Source of the DNA: Ornithinimicrobium tianjinense
GTDB lineage: Bacteria; Actinomycetota; Actinomycetes; Actinomycetales; Dermatophilaceae
Assembly (NCBI RefSeq): GCF_014636495.1
Contig: NZ_BMEM01000004.1
Coordinates: 311,387 to 375,386, forward strand
DNA: 64,000 bases
Direction: 5' to 3'
Positions 42,500 to 50,609 of the stretch are shown here, piece after piece (position 1 is the stretch's first letter; each line of letters begins with the position of its first letter). Position numbers and translations under genes: made by a program. Under the pieces are notes generated by a model that saw only the letters and a program-made list of their open reading frames with translations, searched no databases and was not told where the DNA came from.

Positions 42500-43471
42500 T
42501 CAGGGGCTGGCGTAGGAGACGAGGTGGCACGGGCCAGGCTCCCCGGCGGCCAGGCGGTCCAGGAGGCCGGGCAGGTCCTCGAAGGGCGTCGGCCCGGCGA
42601 GCAGGGCGTCCAGCGCGGGGTATGCCGCGGCCCGCACCGCGAGCGCCATCCGGTCGACGGGGGTGCGGCGCACGGAGCGCGCCGGGCTGACCCGGCTCAC
42701 CTGGCTGGCGCGCAGCCGGAGGCGTCGCGCGTGGACGACGCCGCCCAGGTCGAGGGAGACGGCGGTGTCGCCGTACCAGGACAGCTCGACCACCTCGCCC
42801 TCGTCGCCGAGCAGCTCGAGGGCCCGTTGCAGCCCCGCGCCGGTCGCCGAGGCGTGGAGCACGACGTCGCAACCGCCGGCCGCCTTCGCCGGCGCCACGC
42901 CCCGCGCGCCGAGCCCGGCCGCGAGCGCCCGCCGCCCCGGGTCGGGGTCGACGAGCTCCAGGCGCTCCAGCGGCATCCGGCCCAGCAGCGCGGTCACGCA
43001 CAGCCCGACCATCCCGCCGCCGACCACCGCCACCCGGTCGCCGTAGAGCGGCCCCGCGTCCCACAGCGCGTTGACCGCCGTCTCGAGGGTGCCGAGGAGC
43101 ACCGCGCGCCGGTCGGGCACGTCGTCGGGCAGCGCCGTGAGGGCGGTGACGGGCACGACATACCGGTCCTGGTGGGGGTGCAGGCAGAAGACGCGCCGGC
43201 CCACCCACCCCGGCTCCCCCGCCTCGACGACGCCGACGGACAGGTAGCCGTACTTCACCGGCCCGGGCAGGTCACCGACCTGGAAGGGCGCCCGCATCCG
43301 CTCGGCGACCTCGGGCGGGACGCCCCCGCGGTGGACCAGCAGCTCGGTGCCGCGGCTCACGGCGGACAGGGTGGCGCGCACCAGCGCCTCGCCCCGGCCG
43401 GGCTCGGGCAGCTCCTCGACGCGCAGAACGCCGCGGCCGGGGGCCTCGGTCCAGTAGGCGCGGGCCTCCAT
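42500..43471 (-). CDS. MDR-family dehydrogenase without the usual catalytic zinc cysteine
   Basis: A 323-residue medium-chain dehydrogenase/reductase. The Rossmann glycine loop is VAVVGGGMVGLCV. Where zinc alcohol dehydrogenases have a Cys in 'GxCGTD', this protein has LSAVSRGTELL, like the BchC-type branch, so zinc catalysis is doubtful. KYGYLSVGVVEAGEP and VFCLHPHQDRYVVP follow the family. ATG 43471 has AAGAAT 6 nt upstream. First gene of the operon and divergent from the CDP-alcohol transferase. Confidence 0.8.
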   Translation of the reverse strand: MEARAYWTEAPGRGVLRVEELPEPGRGEALVRATLSAVSRGTELLVHRGGVPPEVAERMRAPFQVGDLPGPVKYGYLSVGVVEAGEPGWVGRRVFCLHPHQDRYVVPVTALTALPDDVPDRRAVLLGTLETAVNALWDAGPLYGDRVAVVGGGMVGLCVTALLGRMPLERLELVDPDPGRRALAAGLGARGVAPAKAAGGCDVVLHASATGAGLQRALELLGDEGEVVELSWYGDTAVSLDLGGVVHARRLRLRASQVSRVSPARSVRRTPVDRMALAVRAAAYPALDALLAGPTPFEDLPGLLDRLAAGEPGPCHLVSYASP

Positions 43472-43477
43472 CGCTGC

Positions 43478-43483
43478 ATTCTT
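43478..43483 (-). promoter_or_regulatory. -10 box (AAGAAT), leaderless type
   Basis: On the minus strand AAGAAT lies 6 nt before ATG 43471. Confidence 0.4.
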
Positions 43484-43526
43484 GCGCCGCGCGCCGACAT
43501 CCGCAGGCGGAGCCCGTCCGTACACC

Positions 43527-43532
43527 TAGGGT
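43527..43532 (+). promoter_or_regulatory. -10 box (TAGGGT), leaderless type
   Basis: TAGGGT lies 7 nt before ATG 43540, deciding that start over the GTG at 43531. Confidence 0.45.
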
Positions 43533-43539
43533 GACCACG

Positions 43540-44094
43540 ATGAGGCCCGCCCCGCCCCTGGCCGGTCCGCCGGCGCGCGTGACCCCCGCCGACGTCGTCA
43601 CGCTGGCGCGGGGCGCGGTGGTGCTCGTCCTCGCCGCCCTCGTGGCCGCCGCGCTGGCCGCGGGCGCGCCGACCCGCGCCTGGTGGGTGGTCGTGCTCGG
43701 CGTGGTCGTCTGGTCCGCGGACGCCCTGGACGGGTACGTCGCACGCCGCACCGGGTCCGTCACCGAGCACGGGGCGCGGCTCGACTCCGGCGTCGACGGC
43801 GCGCTGGTCCTCGTGGTCGCGGTGGCGCTCGCCCCCGTGGCCCCCTGGGCGCTGGTCGGCGGGCTGCTCTACCCCGTCTTCCTGCTCGTCCAGGTCTGGC
43901 GGCGGCGCTGGCGGCGGACCCTGCCCTTCCGCGCCGCGCGCCGGCTCGCGGGAGGCACCCTGACCGGCACCCTGGTCATCGCGGCCGCACCCTTCTGGCC
44001 GGAGCCGGCGGTGCAGGTCGCGGTGGCCGCGGCGGTCGCGTGGGTGGTCTGGTCCTTCGCCGTGGACGTGCGGTGGCTGGAGCAGGCCGGCTGA
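43540..44094 (+). CDS. CDP-alcohol phosphatidyltransferase family protein
   Basis: A 184-residue membrane enzyme with about 5-6 helices. The family motif DG-x2-AR-x8-G-x3-D-x3-D is complete in DGYVARRTGSVTEHGARLD with the following SGVDG. It transfers a phospho-alcohol from a CDP-linked donor to another alcohol. It is divergent from the dehydrogenase of the pterin-like cluster by 68 bp, so it could attach the cluster product to a lipid or phospho-alcohol; housekeeping phospholipid synthesis is the alternative. Confidence 0.85.
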   Translation: MRPAPPLAGPPARVTPADVVTLARGAVVLVLAALVAAALAAGAPTRAWWVVVLGVVVWSADALDGYVARRTGSVTEHGARLDSGVDGALVLVVAVALAPVAPWALVGGLLYPVFLLVQVWRRRWRRTLPFRAARRLAGGTLTGTLVIAAAPFWPEPAVQVAVAAAVAWVVWSFAVDVRWLEQAG

Positions 44095-44099
44095 GTCCT

Positions 44100-44105
44100 T
44101 AGACT
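44100..44105 (+). promoter_or_regulatory. -10 box (TAGACT) of def
   Basis: TAGACT lies 8 nt before ATG 44114 in the 19-bp gap after the CDP-alcohol transferase gene. Confidence 0.5.
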
Positions 44106-44113
44106 TTGCTGCC

Positions 44114-44683
44114 ATGGCAGTCCGTCCCATCACCGTCATCGGCCACAAGGCCCTCCACTCCCCGACCAAGAAGGTCAAGGAGGTCACCGACGAGATCCGC
44201 ACCCTCGTCGCGGACATGTACGACACGATGGAGGCGGCCGACGGCGTCGGTCTCGCGGCCAACCAGGTCGGCTCGCGGCTGCGCATCTTCGTCTACGACT
44301 GCCCGGTGCCCGACGGCCCCAACGCGCGGGGCGAGGTGATCAACCCCGTCCTCGAGCGCCTCGGCACCCCGGCCCCCGTTGACGAGGAGGAGGACGGCGA
44401 GGGCTGCCTCTCCGTCCCCGGCGAGTGGTTCCCCCTGGCCCGTCACCCGCGCGCCCGCGTCACCGGCACCGACCTCGAGGGCAACGAGGTCGTCATCGAG
44501 GGCGAGGGCCTGCTCGCCCGCTGCCTGCAGCACGAGACGGACCACCTCGACGGTTACCTGTATGTCGACCGCCTCACCGCGCGCTTCAAGAGCGAGGCCC
44601 GCGAGGCGGTCAAGGACCGCGGCTGGGCCGCCGACGGCGTCCTCAGGTGGGACCCGTCGAGCACCACCGCCGACAAGGTCTGA
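44114..44683 (+). CDS. def: Peptide deformylase
   Basis: A 189-residue metalloenzyme that removes the formyl group from new proteins. All three motifs are present: GVGLAANQVG, EGCLSVPG and QHETDHLDG (HExxH). Length and the C-terminal extension fit actinobacterial forms. Leaderless -10 box upstream. Confidence 0.97.
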   Translation: MAVRPITVIGHKALHSPTKKVKEVTDEIRTLVADMYDTMEAADGVGLAANQVGSRLRIFVYDCPVPDGPNARGEVINPVLERLGTPAPVDEEEDGEGCLSVPGEWFPLARHPRARVTGTDLEGNEVVIEGEGLLARCLQHETDHLDGYLYVDRLTARFKSEAREAVKDRGWAADGVLRWDPSSTTADKV

Positions 44684-44707
44684 GCCGCCCTGGGCCCCGG
44701 GCGTCCC

Positions 44708-46372
44708 TCACGCGGGGGCCAGGACCGGGTCCGGGTGGTCGTGCCCGTGGGTGGTGCCGGCCTGCGCGCCGGCCGCGCACGACAGCAGCTCGGCGATCCG
44801 TCCCCGGCAGCCACCGCACCCGGTGCCGGCGCGGGTCGCGCGGCCGACGTCCTCGACGGTCACCGCACCGGCGGCAGCAGCCTCGGTCACGGTCCCCGCG
44901 GGGACCCCGTTGCACCAGCACACGGTGGCCGCCGGGTCGTCCGGCCCGGAGCTGACCGTCGCCTCGTGCGCGGAGTCGAGACGCAGCACGACGCCCGGGT
45001 CCTCGGGCAGCTCGGCACCCCGCTCGAGGAGGAGCGTCAGCTCGGCACCGGCCCGGGGAGCCCCCACGGCGACGAAACCGTCGAGCACGCCGTCCCGGGC
45101 GACCGTCCTGACGTAGCGACCGCGGGCCGGGTCCAGCCACTGGGACACCTCGCGGGCACCGTCGACCGCCTCGTCCCACGGGTCGACGTCGACGGTGCCG
45201 CCGGCGACGACGTCGACTCCGCTGGCCTTGACCATGACGACGTGCGGGCGGCGGGGGGCGGGCCCGCGGTCGACCGGCGACCGCCCCTCGGCCTCGGCGA
45301 CGAGCCGGGACGCGAGCGCCTCGGCCTGCCGCCACCCGGGTGCGAGCAGCCCGGAGGGGGCACCCCCGACCCGCCCGTCGGGACCCCGGTCACCCGGGGC
45401 CGCGACCTGGGCGCAGTCACCGACGGCGAACACGTCAGGGTCGCCCCAGCAGCGCAGGTCCGGCTCGACCAGGATGCCGAACTCCGTGTCCAGCCCTGCC
45501 GCCTCAGCCAGCTCGGTGCGCGGCCGCACCCCGCAGGAGAGGAGGAGCAGGTCTCCGCCGACGAACGTGCCGTCGGCGCACACCAGCCCCCGGAACTGCG
45601 CCCCCGAGCCGGTCTGCCGCAGGCTCACCGACTCGGCCACGGCGTGCGCGTGCACCTCGACCCCGGCCCGTCGGGCAGCACGGGCGAGCATGCGCCCGCC
45701 GTCCCGGTCCAGGGTGCCCGCCATCGGGGTCTCCCCGGTGTGGACGACGCTCACCTCCGCGCCCACGTCGCGCACGGCGAGCGCGATCTCCATCCCGAGG
45801 ACGCCGGCGCCCAGGACCACGACCCGACCGCGGGTCCCCACGACCTCGCGCACCGTCTCGGCGTCGCGCAGGTCGCGCAGCGTCACCACGCCACGCGGGC
45901 GCACGGCCCGACCCCGGTCGAGGTCGCCCGTCGCGTCGGGCGGGGCCGAGGGGACGCGGCCGACCCCCTCGAGACCGCCCAGCCGGGGCACGTTGGCGCG
46001 TGAGCCGGTGGCGAGCACCAGCCGGTCGTACGGGACGTGGTCCCCCGCTCCCGTGCGCACCCTCTGCCGGTAGCGGTCCACCGCGACCGCCGCCTCGGCC
46101 GTGCGGATCGTCACCCCCGCCGCGCGGGCGGCGGCCGTGTCGGTGATCTCCAGCCGCTGCCGGCCGGTGCGGCCGACGGCATACTCCCCCACCAGCACGC
46201 GGTTGTAGGCGTCCTCCGCCTCGGCCCCGAGGACGGTCAGGGTCATCGACCCGGCCGCGACGGCCGGCAGGAGACCCTCGACGAACCGGGCACCCACGGG
46301 GCCGTAGCCGACGAGGACGACGCGCGAGGGGCGGGCGGCGGCGGGCGCCGGGGGCCGGACGGGCTGGTTCAC
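44708..46372 (-). CDS. FAD-dependent electron-transfer subunit of assimilatory nitrate reductase, with BFD [2Fe-2S] domain
   Basis: A 554-residue protein. An N-terminal pyridine-nucleotide/FAD oxidoreductase module (VVLVGYGPVGARFV, YDRLVLATGS, VVVLGAGVLGMEIAL, DVFAVGDCAQV) is followed by a variable region and a C-terminal BFD-like domain with Cys pairs in VCWCNGV and GTGCGGC for a [2Fe-2S] cluster. It resembles the front half of NirB and would pass electrons from NAD(P)H to nitrate reductase. GTG 46372 overlaps the reductase stop (GTGA). Last gene of the minus-strand nitrate operon. Confidence 0.85.
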   Translation of the reverse strand: MNQPVRPPAPAAARPSRVVLVGYGPVGARFVEGLLPAVAAGSMTLTVLGAEAEDAYNRVLVGEYAVGRTGRQRLEITDTAAARAAGVTIRTAEAAVAVDRYRQRVRTGAGDHVPYDRLVLATGSRANVPRLGGLEGVGRVPSAPPDATGDLDRGRAVRPRGVVTLRDLRDAETVREVVGTRGRVVVLGAGVLGMEIALAVRDVGAEVSVVHTGETPMAGTLDRDGGRMLARAARRAGVEVHAHAVAESVSLRQTGSGAQFRGLVCADGTFVGGDLLLLSCGVRPRTELAEAAGLDTEFGILVEPDLRCWGDPDVFAVGDCAQVAAPGDRGPDGRVGGAPSGLLAPGWRQAEALASRLVAEAEGRSPVDRGPAPRRPHVVMVKASGVDVVAGGTVDVDPWDEAVDGAREVSQWLDPARGRYVRTVARDGVLDGFVAVGAPRAGAELTLLLERGAELPEDPGVVLRLDSAHEATVSSGPDDPAATVCWCNGVPAGTVTEAAAAGAVTVEDVGRATRAGTGCGGCRGRIAELLSCAAGAQAGTTHGHDHPDPVLAPA

Positions 46373-48534
46373 GGGAGGTCCTCCTGGTCGGCCTCGTCGT
46401 CGGGAGGCCCGACGACGACGAGGGTGCGCTTGAACTCGGGCATCCGCGAGACGGGGTCCACCGCCGCCTCGGTGAGCAGGTTGGTGCACTCGGCCCCGGC
46501 GTAGTGGAAGGGCAGGAACACGGTGTCGAGGCGCATCCCGGGGCTGAGCCGGAGCCGGGCCCGCACGCTGCCGCGGGGGCTGCGCACCGACACCTCATCC
46601 CCCTCGACCAGCCGCAGCCGGGACGCGGTCGCCGGGTGCAGCTCGGCCGTGAGCCGCGGCTGCGCGGCGAGCAGCTCGGGCACCCGACGGGTCTGCGCCC
46701 CGGACTGGTAGTGCTCGAGCAGCCGTCCGGTGATCATCGTCAGCTGGCCCCCGCGCTGCCCCAGGGGCTCGCGCACGACGGGCGTGACCGGCACCAGCCT
46801 GGCCCGCCCGCCCGGCCGCGGGAAGCGGTCCGCGAAGAGCCGGGGGGTCCCGACGACGTCACCCTCCACCGTCACCCGGCTCCCAGGCTCGGGTATGACG
46901 TGGGCCGGGCAGGGCCAGTAGGCCGCCACCCCGGTGTCGAGCAGGCGGTGCGAGAGCCCGGAGTAGTCCGCGGGGCCGCCGGCGCTGGCGCGCGCGAGCT
47001 CGTCGAAGACCTGGGCGGGCTCCGTGGGCCACGCCCCCGGGGCGTCGAGGAGGCGGGCCAGCTCGGCGAGCACCCACAGGTCGCTGCGCGCCTCACCGGG
47101 TGGCGGCACGGCGGCCCGGCGGCGCAGCACCCGCCCCTCCAGCGAGGTCGTCGTCCCCTCCTCCTCGGCCCACTGGGTCACCGGGAGGACGACGTCGGCC
47201 AGCTCGGCGGTCTCGGAGAGGACGAAGTCGCAGACGACGAGCAGGTCGAGCCCGCCCAGACCCGCGCGGACCGCGCCCGCGTCGGGAGCGCTGACGACGA
47301 CGTTGGAGCCGTGGACGAGCAGGGCCCGCACGCCGCCGGGTCTGCCCATCGAGGCCAGCAGCTCGACGGCGGGCAGTCCCGGGCCGGGCATCTCGTCGGC
47401 GGCGACGCCCCACACGCCGGCCACGTGCTTGCGGGCGGCCGGGTCGGAGATCGAGCGGTAGCCGGGCAGCTGGTCGCACTTCTGGCCGTGCTCGCGACCC
47501 CCCTGCCCGTTGCCCTGCCCGGTGAGGGTGCCGTAGCCGGAGCCGGGCCGGCCGACCAGCCCGAGGACGAGCGCCAGGTTGATCGCCGCGGTGGCGGTGT
47601 CCGCGCCGTCGACGTGCTGCTCGACGCCGCGCCCGGTGATGACGTAGACGCCGTTCCCGGCCGCCAGCCGTCGGGCGACGTCGCGGATCCGGCCGACCGG
47701 CACCCCCGTGACCTGCTGGACGCGCTCGGGCCACCACGCGTTGACGCTGAGCCGCAGCTCGCGCAGCCCCTCGGTCCGCTCCCCCAGGTAGGCCTCGTCG
47801 GCCAGCCCCTCGGCCAGCACCACGTGCGTGAGCCCGAGGAGCAGGACGAGGTCGGTGCCCGGCGCGGGGGCCAGGTGCGTGCCCCCGCCCTCGGCGGTGA
47901 GCTCGGCCGTCTGCGACCGGCGGGGGTCGACCACGACGAGACCACCGCGCTCGCGTGCCCCCTGCAGGTGCGAGAGCAGCGGCGGCATCGTGGCGGCGGG
48001 GTTGGAACCGAGGAGCAGGATCGTCGAGGCGGCGTCGAGGTCGGTGACCGGGAAGGGGAGACCCCGGTCCACACCCAGCGCCCGGTTGGCCGCCGCCGCT
48101 GCCGACGACATGCAGAAGCGGCCGTTGTAGTCGATGCGGGAGGTGCCGAGGGCGACCCGGGCGAACTTGCCCAGGTGGTAGGCCTTCTCGTTGGTCAGTC
48201 CGCCGCCGCCGAAGACACCGACCGCGTCCGCGCCGTGGCGCCGGCGCACGTCCCGCAGGCCGTCGGCGACCACCGCCAGCGCGCGCTCCCACGTGGCCGC
48301 GACCAGGTCGCCGTCGGCGTCACGGACGAGCGGGCGGGTGACCCGGTCGCCGACGGTGAGCACCTCGGCGGCGGTCCACCCCTTGCGGCACAGCCCGCCC
48401 CGGTTGGTGGGGAACTCGCGCGGGGCCACCTCGACCGTGCGCCCCGCAGGGGTGAGACGCATGCCGCACTGCAGGGCGCAGTAGGGGCAGTGGGTGTCGG
48501 TCGCGGAGGTGATGGTCGCGGAGGTGATGGTCAT
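46369..48534 (-). CDS. nasA: Assimilatory nitrate reductase, molybdopterin catalytic subunit
   Basis: A 721-residue cytosolic molybdoenzyme reducing nitrate to nitrite. The N-terminal [4Fe-4S] ligands are in [10 protein letters not shown] and GGLCRKGW; the Mo-bis-MGD region includes [19 protein letters not shown] and [21 protein letters not shown]; the C-terminal dinucleotide-binding domain holds [25 protein letters not shown] precedes ATG 48534. The first codons are a 15-bp tandem repeat (TITSA twice). Operon with narK upstream and the FAD subunit downstream. Confidence 0.93.
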   Translation of the reverse strand: MTITSATITSATDTHCPYCALQCGMRLTPAGRTVEVAPREFPTNRGGLCRKGWTAAEVLTVGDRVTRPLVRDADGDLVAATWERALAVVADGLRDVRRRHGADAVGVFGGGGLTNEKAYHLGKFARVALGTSRIDYNGRFCMSSAAAAANRALGVDRGLPFPVTDLDAASTILLLGSNPAATMPPLLSHLQGARERGGLVVVDPRRSQTAELTAEGGGTHLAPAPGTDLVLLLGLTHVVLAEGLADEAYLGERTEGLRELRLSVNAWWPERVQQVTGVPVGRIRDVARRLAAGNGVYVITGRGVEQHVDGADTATAAINLALVLGLVGRPGSGYGTLTGQGNGQGGREHGQKCDQLPGYRSISDPAARKHVAGVWGVAADEMPGPGLPAVELLASMGRPGGVRALLVHGSNVVVSAPDAGAVRAGLGGLDLLVVCDFVLSETAELADVVLPVTQWAEEEGTTTSLEGRVLRRRAAVPPPGEARSDLWVLAELARLLDAPGAWPTEPAQVFDELARASAGGPADYSGLSHRLLDTGVAAYWPCPAHVIPEPGSRVTVEGDVVGTPRLFADRFPRPGGRARLVPVTPVVREPLGQRGGQLTMITGRLLEHYQSGAQTRRVPELLAAQPRLTAELHPATASRLRLVEGDEVSVRSPRGSVRARLRLSPGMRLDTVFLPFHYAGAECTNLLTEAAVDPVSRMPEFKRTLVVVGPPDDEADQEDLP
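48504..48533 (-). repeat. 15-bp tandem repeat at the start of nasA
   Basis: GTCGCGGAGGTGATG occurs twice in a row as read on the plus strand, covering codons 2-11 of nasA and encoding [11 protein letters not shown]. The repeat lies just inside the ATG, where it lengthens the non-conserved N-terminus by five residues per unit. Confidence 0.8.
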
Positions 48535-48542
48535 GTCTCTCC

Positions 48543-49970
48543 TCAGATCCGGACACCGGTGCGCCGGCTCATCCGCAGGTAGACCCCGCCGGTCACGGCG
48601 AGGATCACGGCATACGCCGCGACGAACCAGAGCAGTCCCACCTCGTAGGTGCCGTAGACGGTCTGCGAGCGACCGAGCGCCTGGGGGATGAGGAAGCCGC
48701 CGTAGGCGCCGACCGCCGAGATGAGGCCGAGCGCCGCCGAGGCGGCCCGCTGGGCCCCGACGTCACCGGGTCGGTGGTGGGCCTCACGCTCGCCCGCCCG
48801 CAGGGCGAAGATCGTCGGGACCATCCGGTAGGTCGAGCCGTTGCCGATCCCCGCCGCCGCGAAGATCACGAGGAAGAGACCGAGGAAGACGGGGAAGGTG
48901 GCCAGCTCGATCGTGCGGCTCACGGCGAGCGCGCCGAGCGCGAGGACGGAGAGCGAGCCCATGGTCACCACCGTGCCCCCGAACCGGTCCGCCAGACGGC
49001 CGCCGAAGGGACGCGAGAGCGAGCCGACGAGAGCGCCCAGGAAGGCCAGCGACAGGCTCGCCGACCCGACCTGGAACGCCGAGAACTGGGGGAACTGGTC
49101 GGCGACGAGCTTGGGGAACACCCCGGCGAAGCCGATGAAGGACCCGAACGTGGCCACGTACAGCAGCGACATCACCCACAGGTGCGGCTCGCGCAGGACC
49201 GCGAGCATGGCCCAGACGTCGGCGCGCGCCGTGGTGAGGTTGTCCATGCGGACGGCGGCGCCGACCATCGCCACGAGGATCAGCGGCACCCAGACCCAGC
49301 CGGCCAGCGGCAGGGCCAGGGCCGTGCCCGCGCCGACGGTGATGACGATCGGCACGACCAGCTGGGCGACGGCCGCCCCGAGGTTGCCGCCGGCCGCGTT
49401 GAGGCCCAGGGCCCAGCCCTTGTCGCGCTGGGGGTAGAAGAAGGTGATGTTGGCCATCGAGCTGGCGAAGTTGCCGCCGCCGACGCCCGCGAGGGCCGCG
49501 ACGACCAGCAGCACGCCGAAGGAGGTGTCCGGCCGCTGGACGACGAGCGCCAGGCCGGTCGTCGGCACGAGCAGGAGCCCGGTCGAGACGATGGTCCAGT
49601 TGCGCCCGCCGAAGCGGGACACCGCGAAGGTGTAGGGGATGCGCAACGTCGCGCCGACGAGCGCCGGCATCGAGATCAGCCAGAACAGCTGACCGGTGGT
49701 GAGGTCGAAGCCGGCCGCGGGCAGCGACACCACGACGATCGACCACAGCTGCCAGACGCAGAACCCGAGGAACTCGGCGAAGATCGACCACCGCAGGTTG
49801 CGGTCGGCGACCTGCTTGCCGCCACCGGTCCACTGCGCCGGGTCCTCGGGGTCCCAGCCGTCGACCCAGCGGCGCGGCCGGGAGGTGAGCCCGGGGGCGG
49901 CCGCTGGCGGGCCCGGGGGGACGAGCGTGCGGGCGGACGGTCCGCCCGGCGGGGAGACGAGGGTCGTCAT
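48543..49970 (-). CDS. narK: Nitrate/nitrite MFS transporter
   Basis: A 475-residue permease with 12 helices. GGGNFASSMANITFFYPQRDKGWALGLNAAGGNLG is the nitrate signature region (residues ~165-200), and SRPFGGRLADRFGG is the second signature. A ~50-residue Pro-rich head precedes helix 1. It probably imports nitrate and may export nitrite. It lies 4 nt downstream of nirD and 8 nt before nasA, so all are in one transcript. Confidence 0.92.
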   Translation of the reverse strand: MTTLVSPPGGPSARTLVPPGPPAAAPGLTSRPRRWVDGWDPEDPAQWTGGGKQVADRNLRWSIFAEFLGFCVWQLWSIVVVSLPAAGFDLTTGQLFWLISMPALVGATLRIPYTFAVSRFGGRNWTIVSTGLLLVPTTGLALVVQRPDTSFGVLLVVAALAGVGGGNFASSMANITFFYPQRDKGWALGLNAAGGNLGAAVAQLVVPIVITVGAGTALALPLAGWVWVPLILVAMVGAAVRMDNLTTARADVWAMLAVLREPHLWVMSLLYVATFGSFIGFAGVFPKLVADQFPQFSAFQVGSASLSLAFLGALVGSLSRPFGGRLADRFGGTVVTMGSLSVLALGALAVSRTIELATFPVFLGLFLVIFAAAGIGNGSTYRMVPTIFALRAGEREAHHRPGDVGAQRAASAALGLISAVGAYGGFLIPQALGRSQTVYGTYEVGLLWFVAAYAVILAVTGGVYLRMSRRTGVRI

Positions 49971-49974
49971 GGTC

Positions 49975-50364
49975 TCACCCGGCAGCGGCGGCGTCGGCGG
50001 CGAGGGCCAGCGGCGCCACGGCGACGACGCCGTCCTGCTGGCGGACCTGCCAGACCGGCAGGTGCAGGGCGGGGGTGGTGTAGCACTCGCCGGTCACCAG
50101 GTCGTAGACGTCCTTGTGCAGCGGCGAGGCGACGGTGGGTCGGCCCGCCCGGGAGCCGACGATCCCGCGGGACATCACCGCGGCCCCCGTGGCGGGGTCG
50201 ATGTTGGACACGGCCCGGACCTGGAGGTCGCCGTCCTCGGGGACGAGGAAGATCGCGACCTGGGCGTCGCCGACCAGCGCCGCCTCGCCCCAGCACGGGG
50301 CGAGGTCGGCGGCGCGGCACACGGTGGTCCAGACGTGGTGGGAGGTCGTCGTGGTGGACGGCAC
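49975..50364 (-). CDS. nirD: Nitrite reductase small subunit
   Basis: A 129-residue Rieske-like subunit of NADH nitrite reductase. AVSNIDPATGAAVMSRGIVGSRAG and SPLHKDVYDLVTGECYTTP are conserved; the Rieske cluster ligands are absent, as usual for NirD. GTG 50364 has AAAGGA upstream. Unusually it is separated from nirB and faces the other way, heading the nitrate operon. Confidence 0.9.
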   Translation of the reverse strand: MPSTTTTSHHVWTTVCRAADLAPCWGEAALVGDAQVAIFLVPEDGDLQVRAVSNIDPATGAAVMSRGIVGSRAGRPTVASPLHKDVYDLVTGECYTTPALHLPVWQVRQQDGVVAVAPLALAADAAAAG

Positions 50365-50529
50365 GATGGGTCCTTTCCGTCGGTGTGACGTCGCCCGGTG
50401 GAGGCGGGTGACGTCCGGTGAGGCCGACGCTAGGCGGGTCGTGTTTCGGTCGGTCGCCCGTCGTGGTTCCGGCTCGTTACGGCTCGCCCACGCCTCCGGG
50501 GACCCACCGTGAGCGCTGCGTCATGCGGC

Positions 50530-50545
50530 GTTACGAGGGGGAAAC
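50530..50545 (+). promoter_or_regulatory. GlnR-type box upstream of nirB
   Basis: GTTAC-N6-GAAAC (50530-50534 and 50541-50545) matches the GlnR half-site pair GTnAC-n6-GAAAC. It lies about 40 bp upstream of the predicted start of transcription, the right place for an activator working with NnaR. The GlnR gene itself is not in the window. Confidence 0.65.
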
Positions 50546-50566
50546 ACGGTGGACACGCAACCCCGT

Positions 50567-50572
50567 TAGCGT
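50567..50572 (+). promoter_or_regulatory. Possible -10 box of nirB
   Basis: TAGCGT would start transcription near 50580, leaving a ~30-nt leader before the ribosome-binding site GAGGAG. Confidence 0.4.
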
Positions 50573-50609
50573 CCGGACGGTCAGCGCACCCTCCCCCGAG
50601 GAGCAGTCC

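Larger units (their letters stand above)
50365..50609. other. Divergent control region between nirD and nirB
   Basis: These 245 bp separate the two nitrate/nitrite operons. A GlnR-type box lies at 50530-50545 and a -10-like TAGCGT at 50567-50572. A GTTTC at 50442 with a weaker partner may be a second site for the nirD side. No RNA gene seen. Confidence 0.6.
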
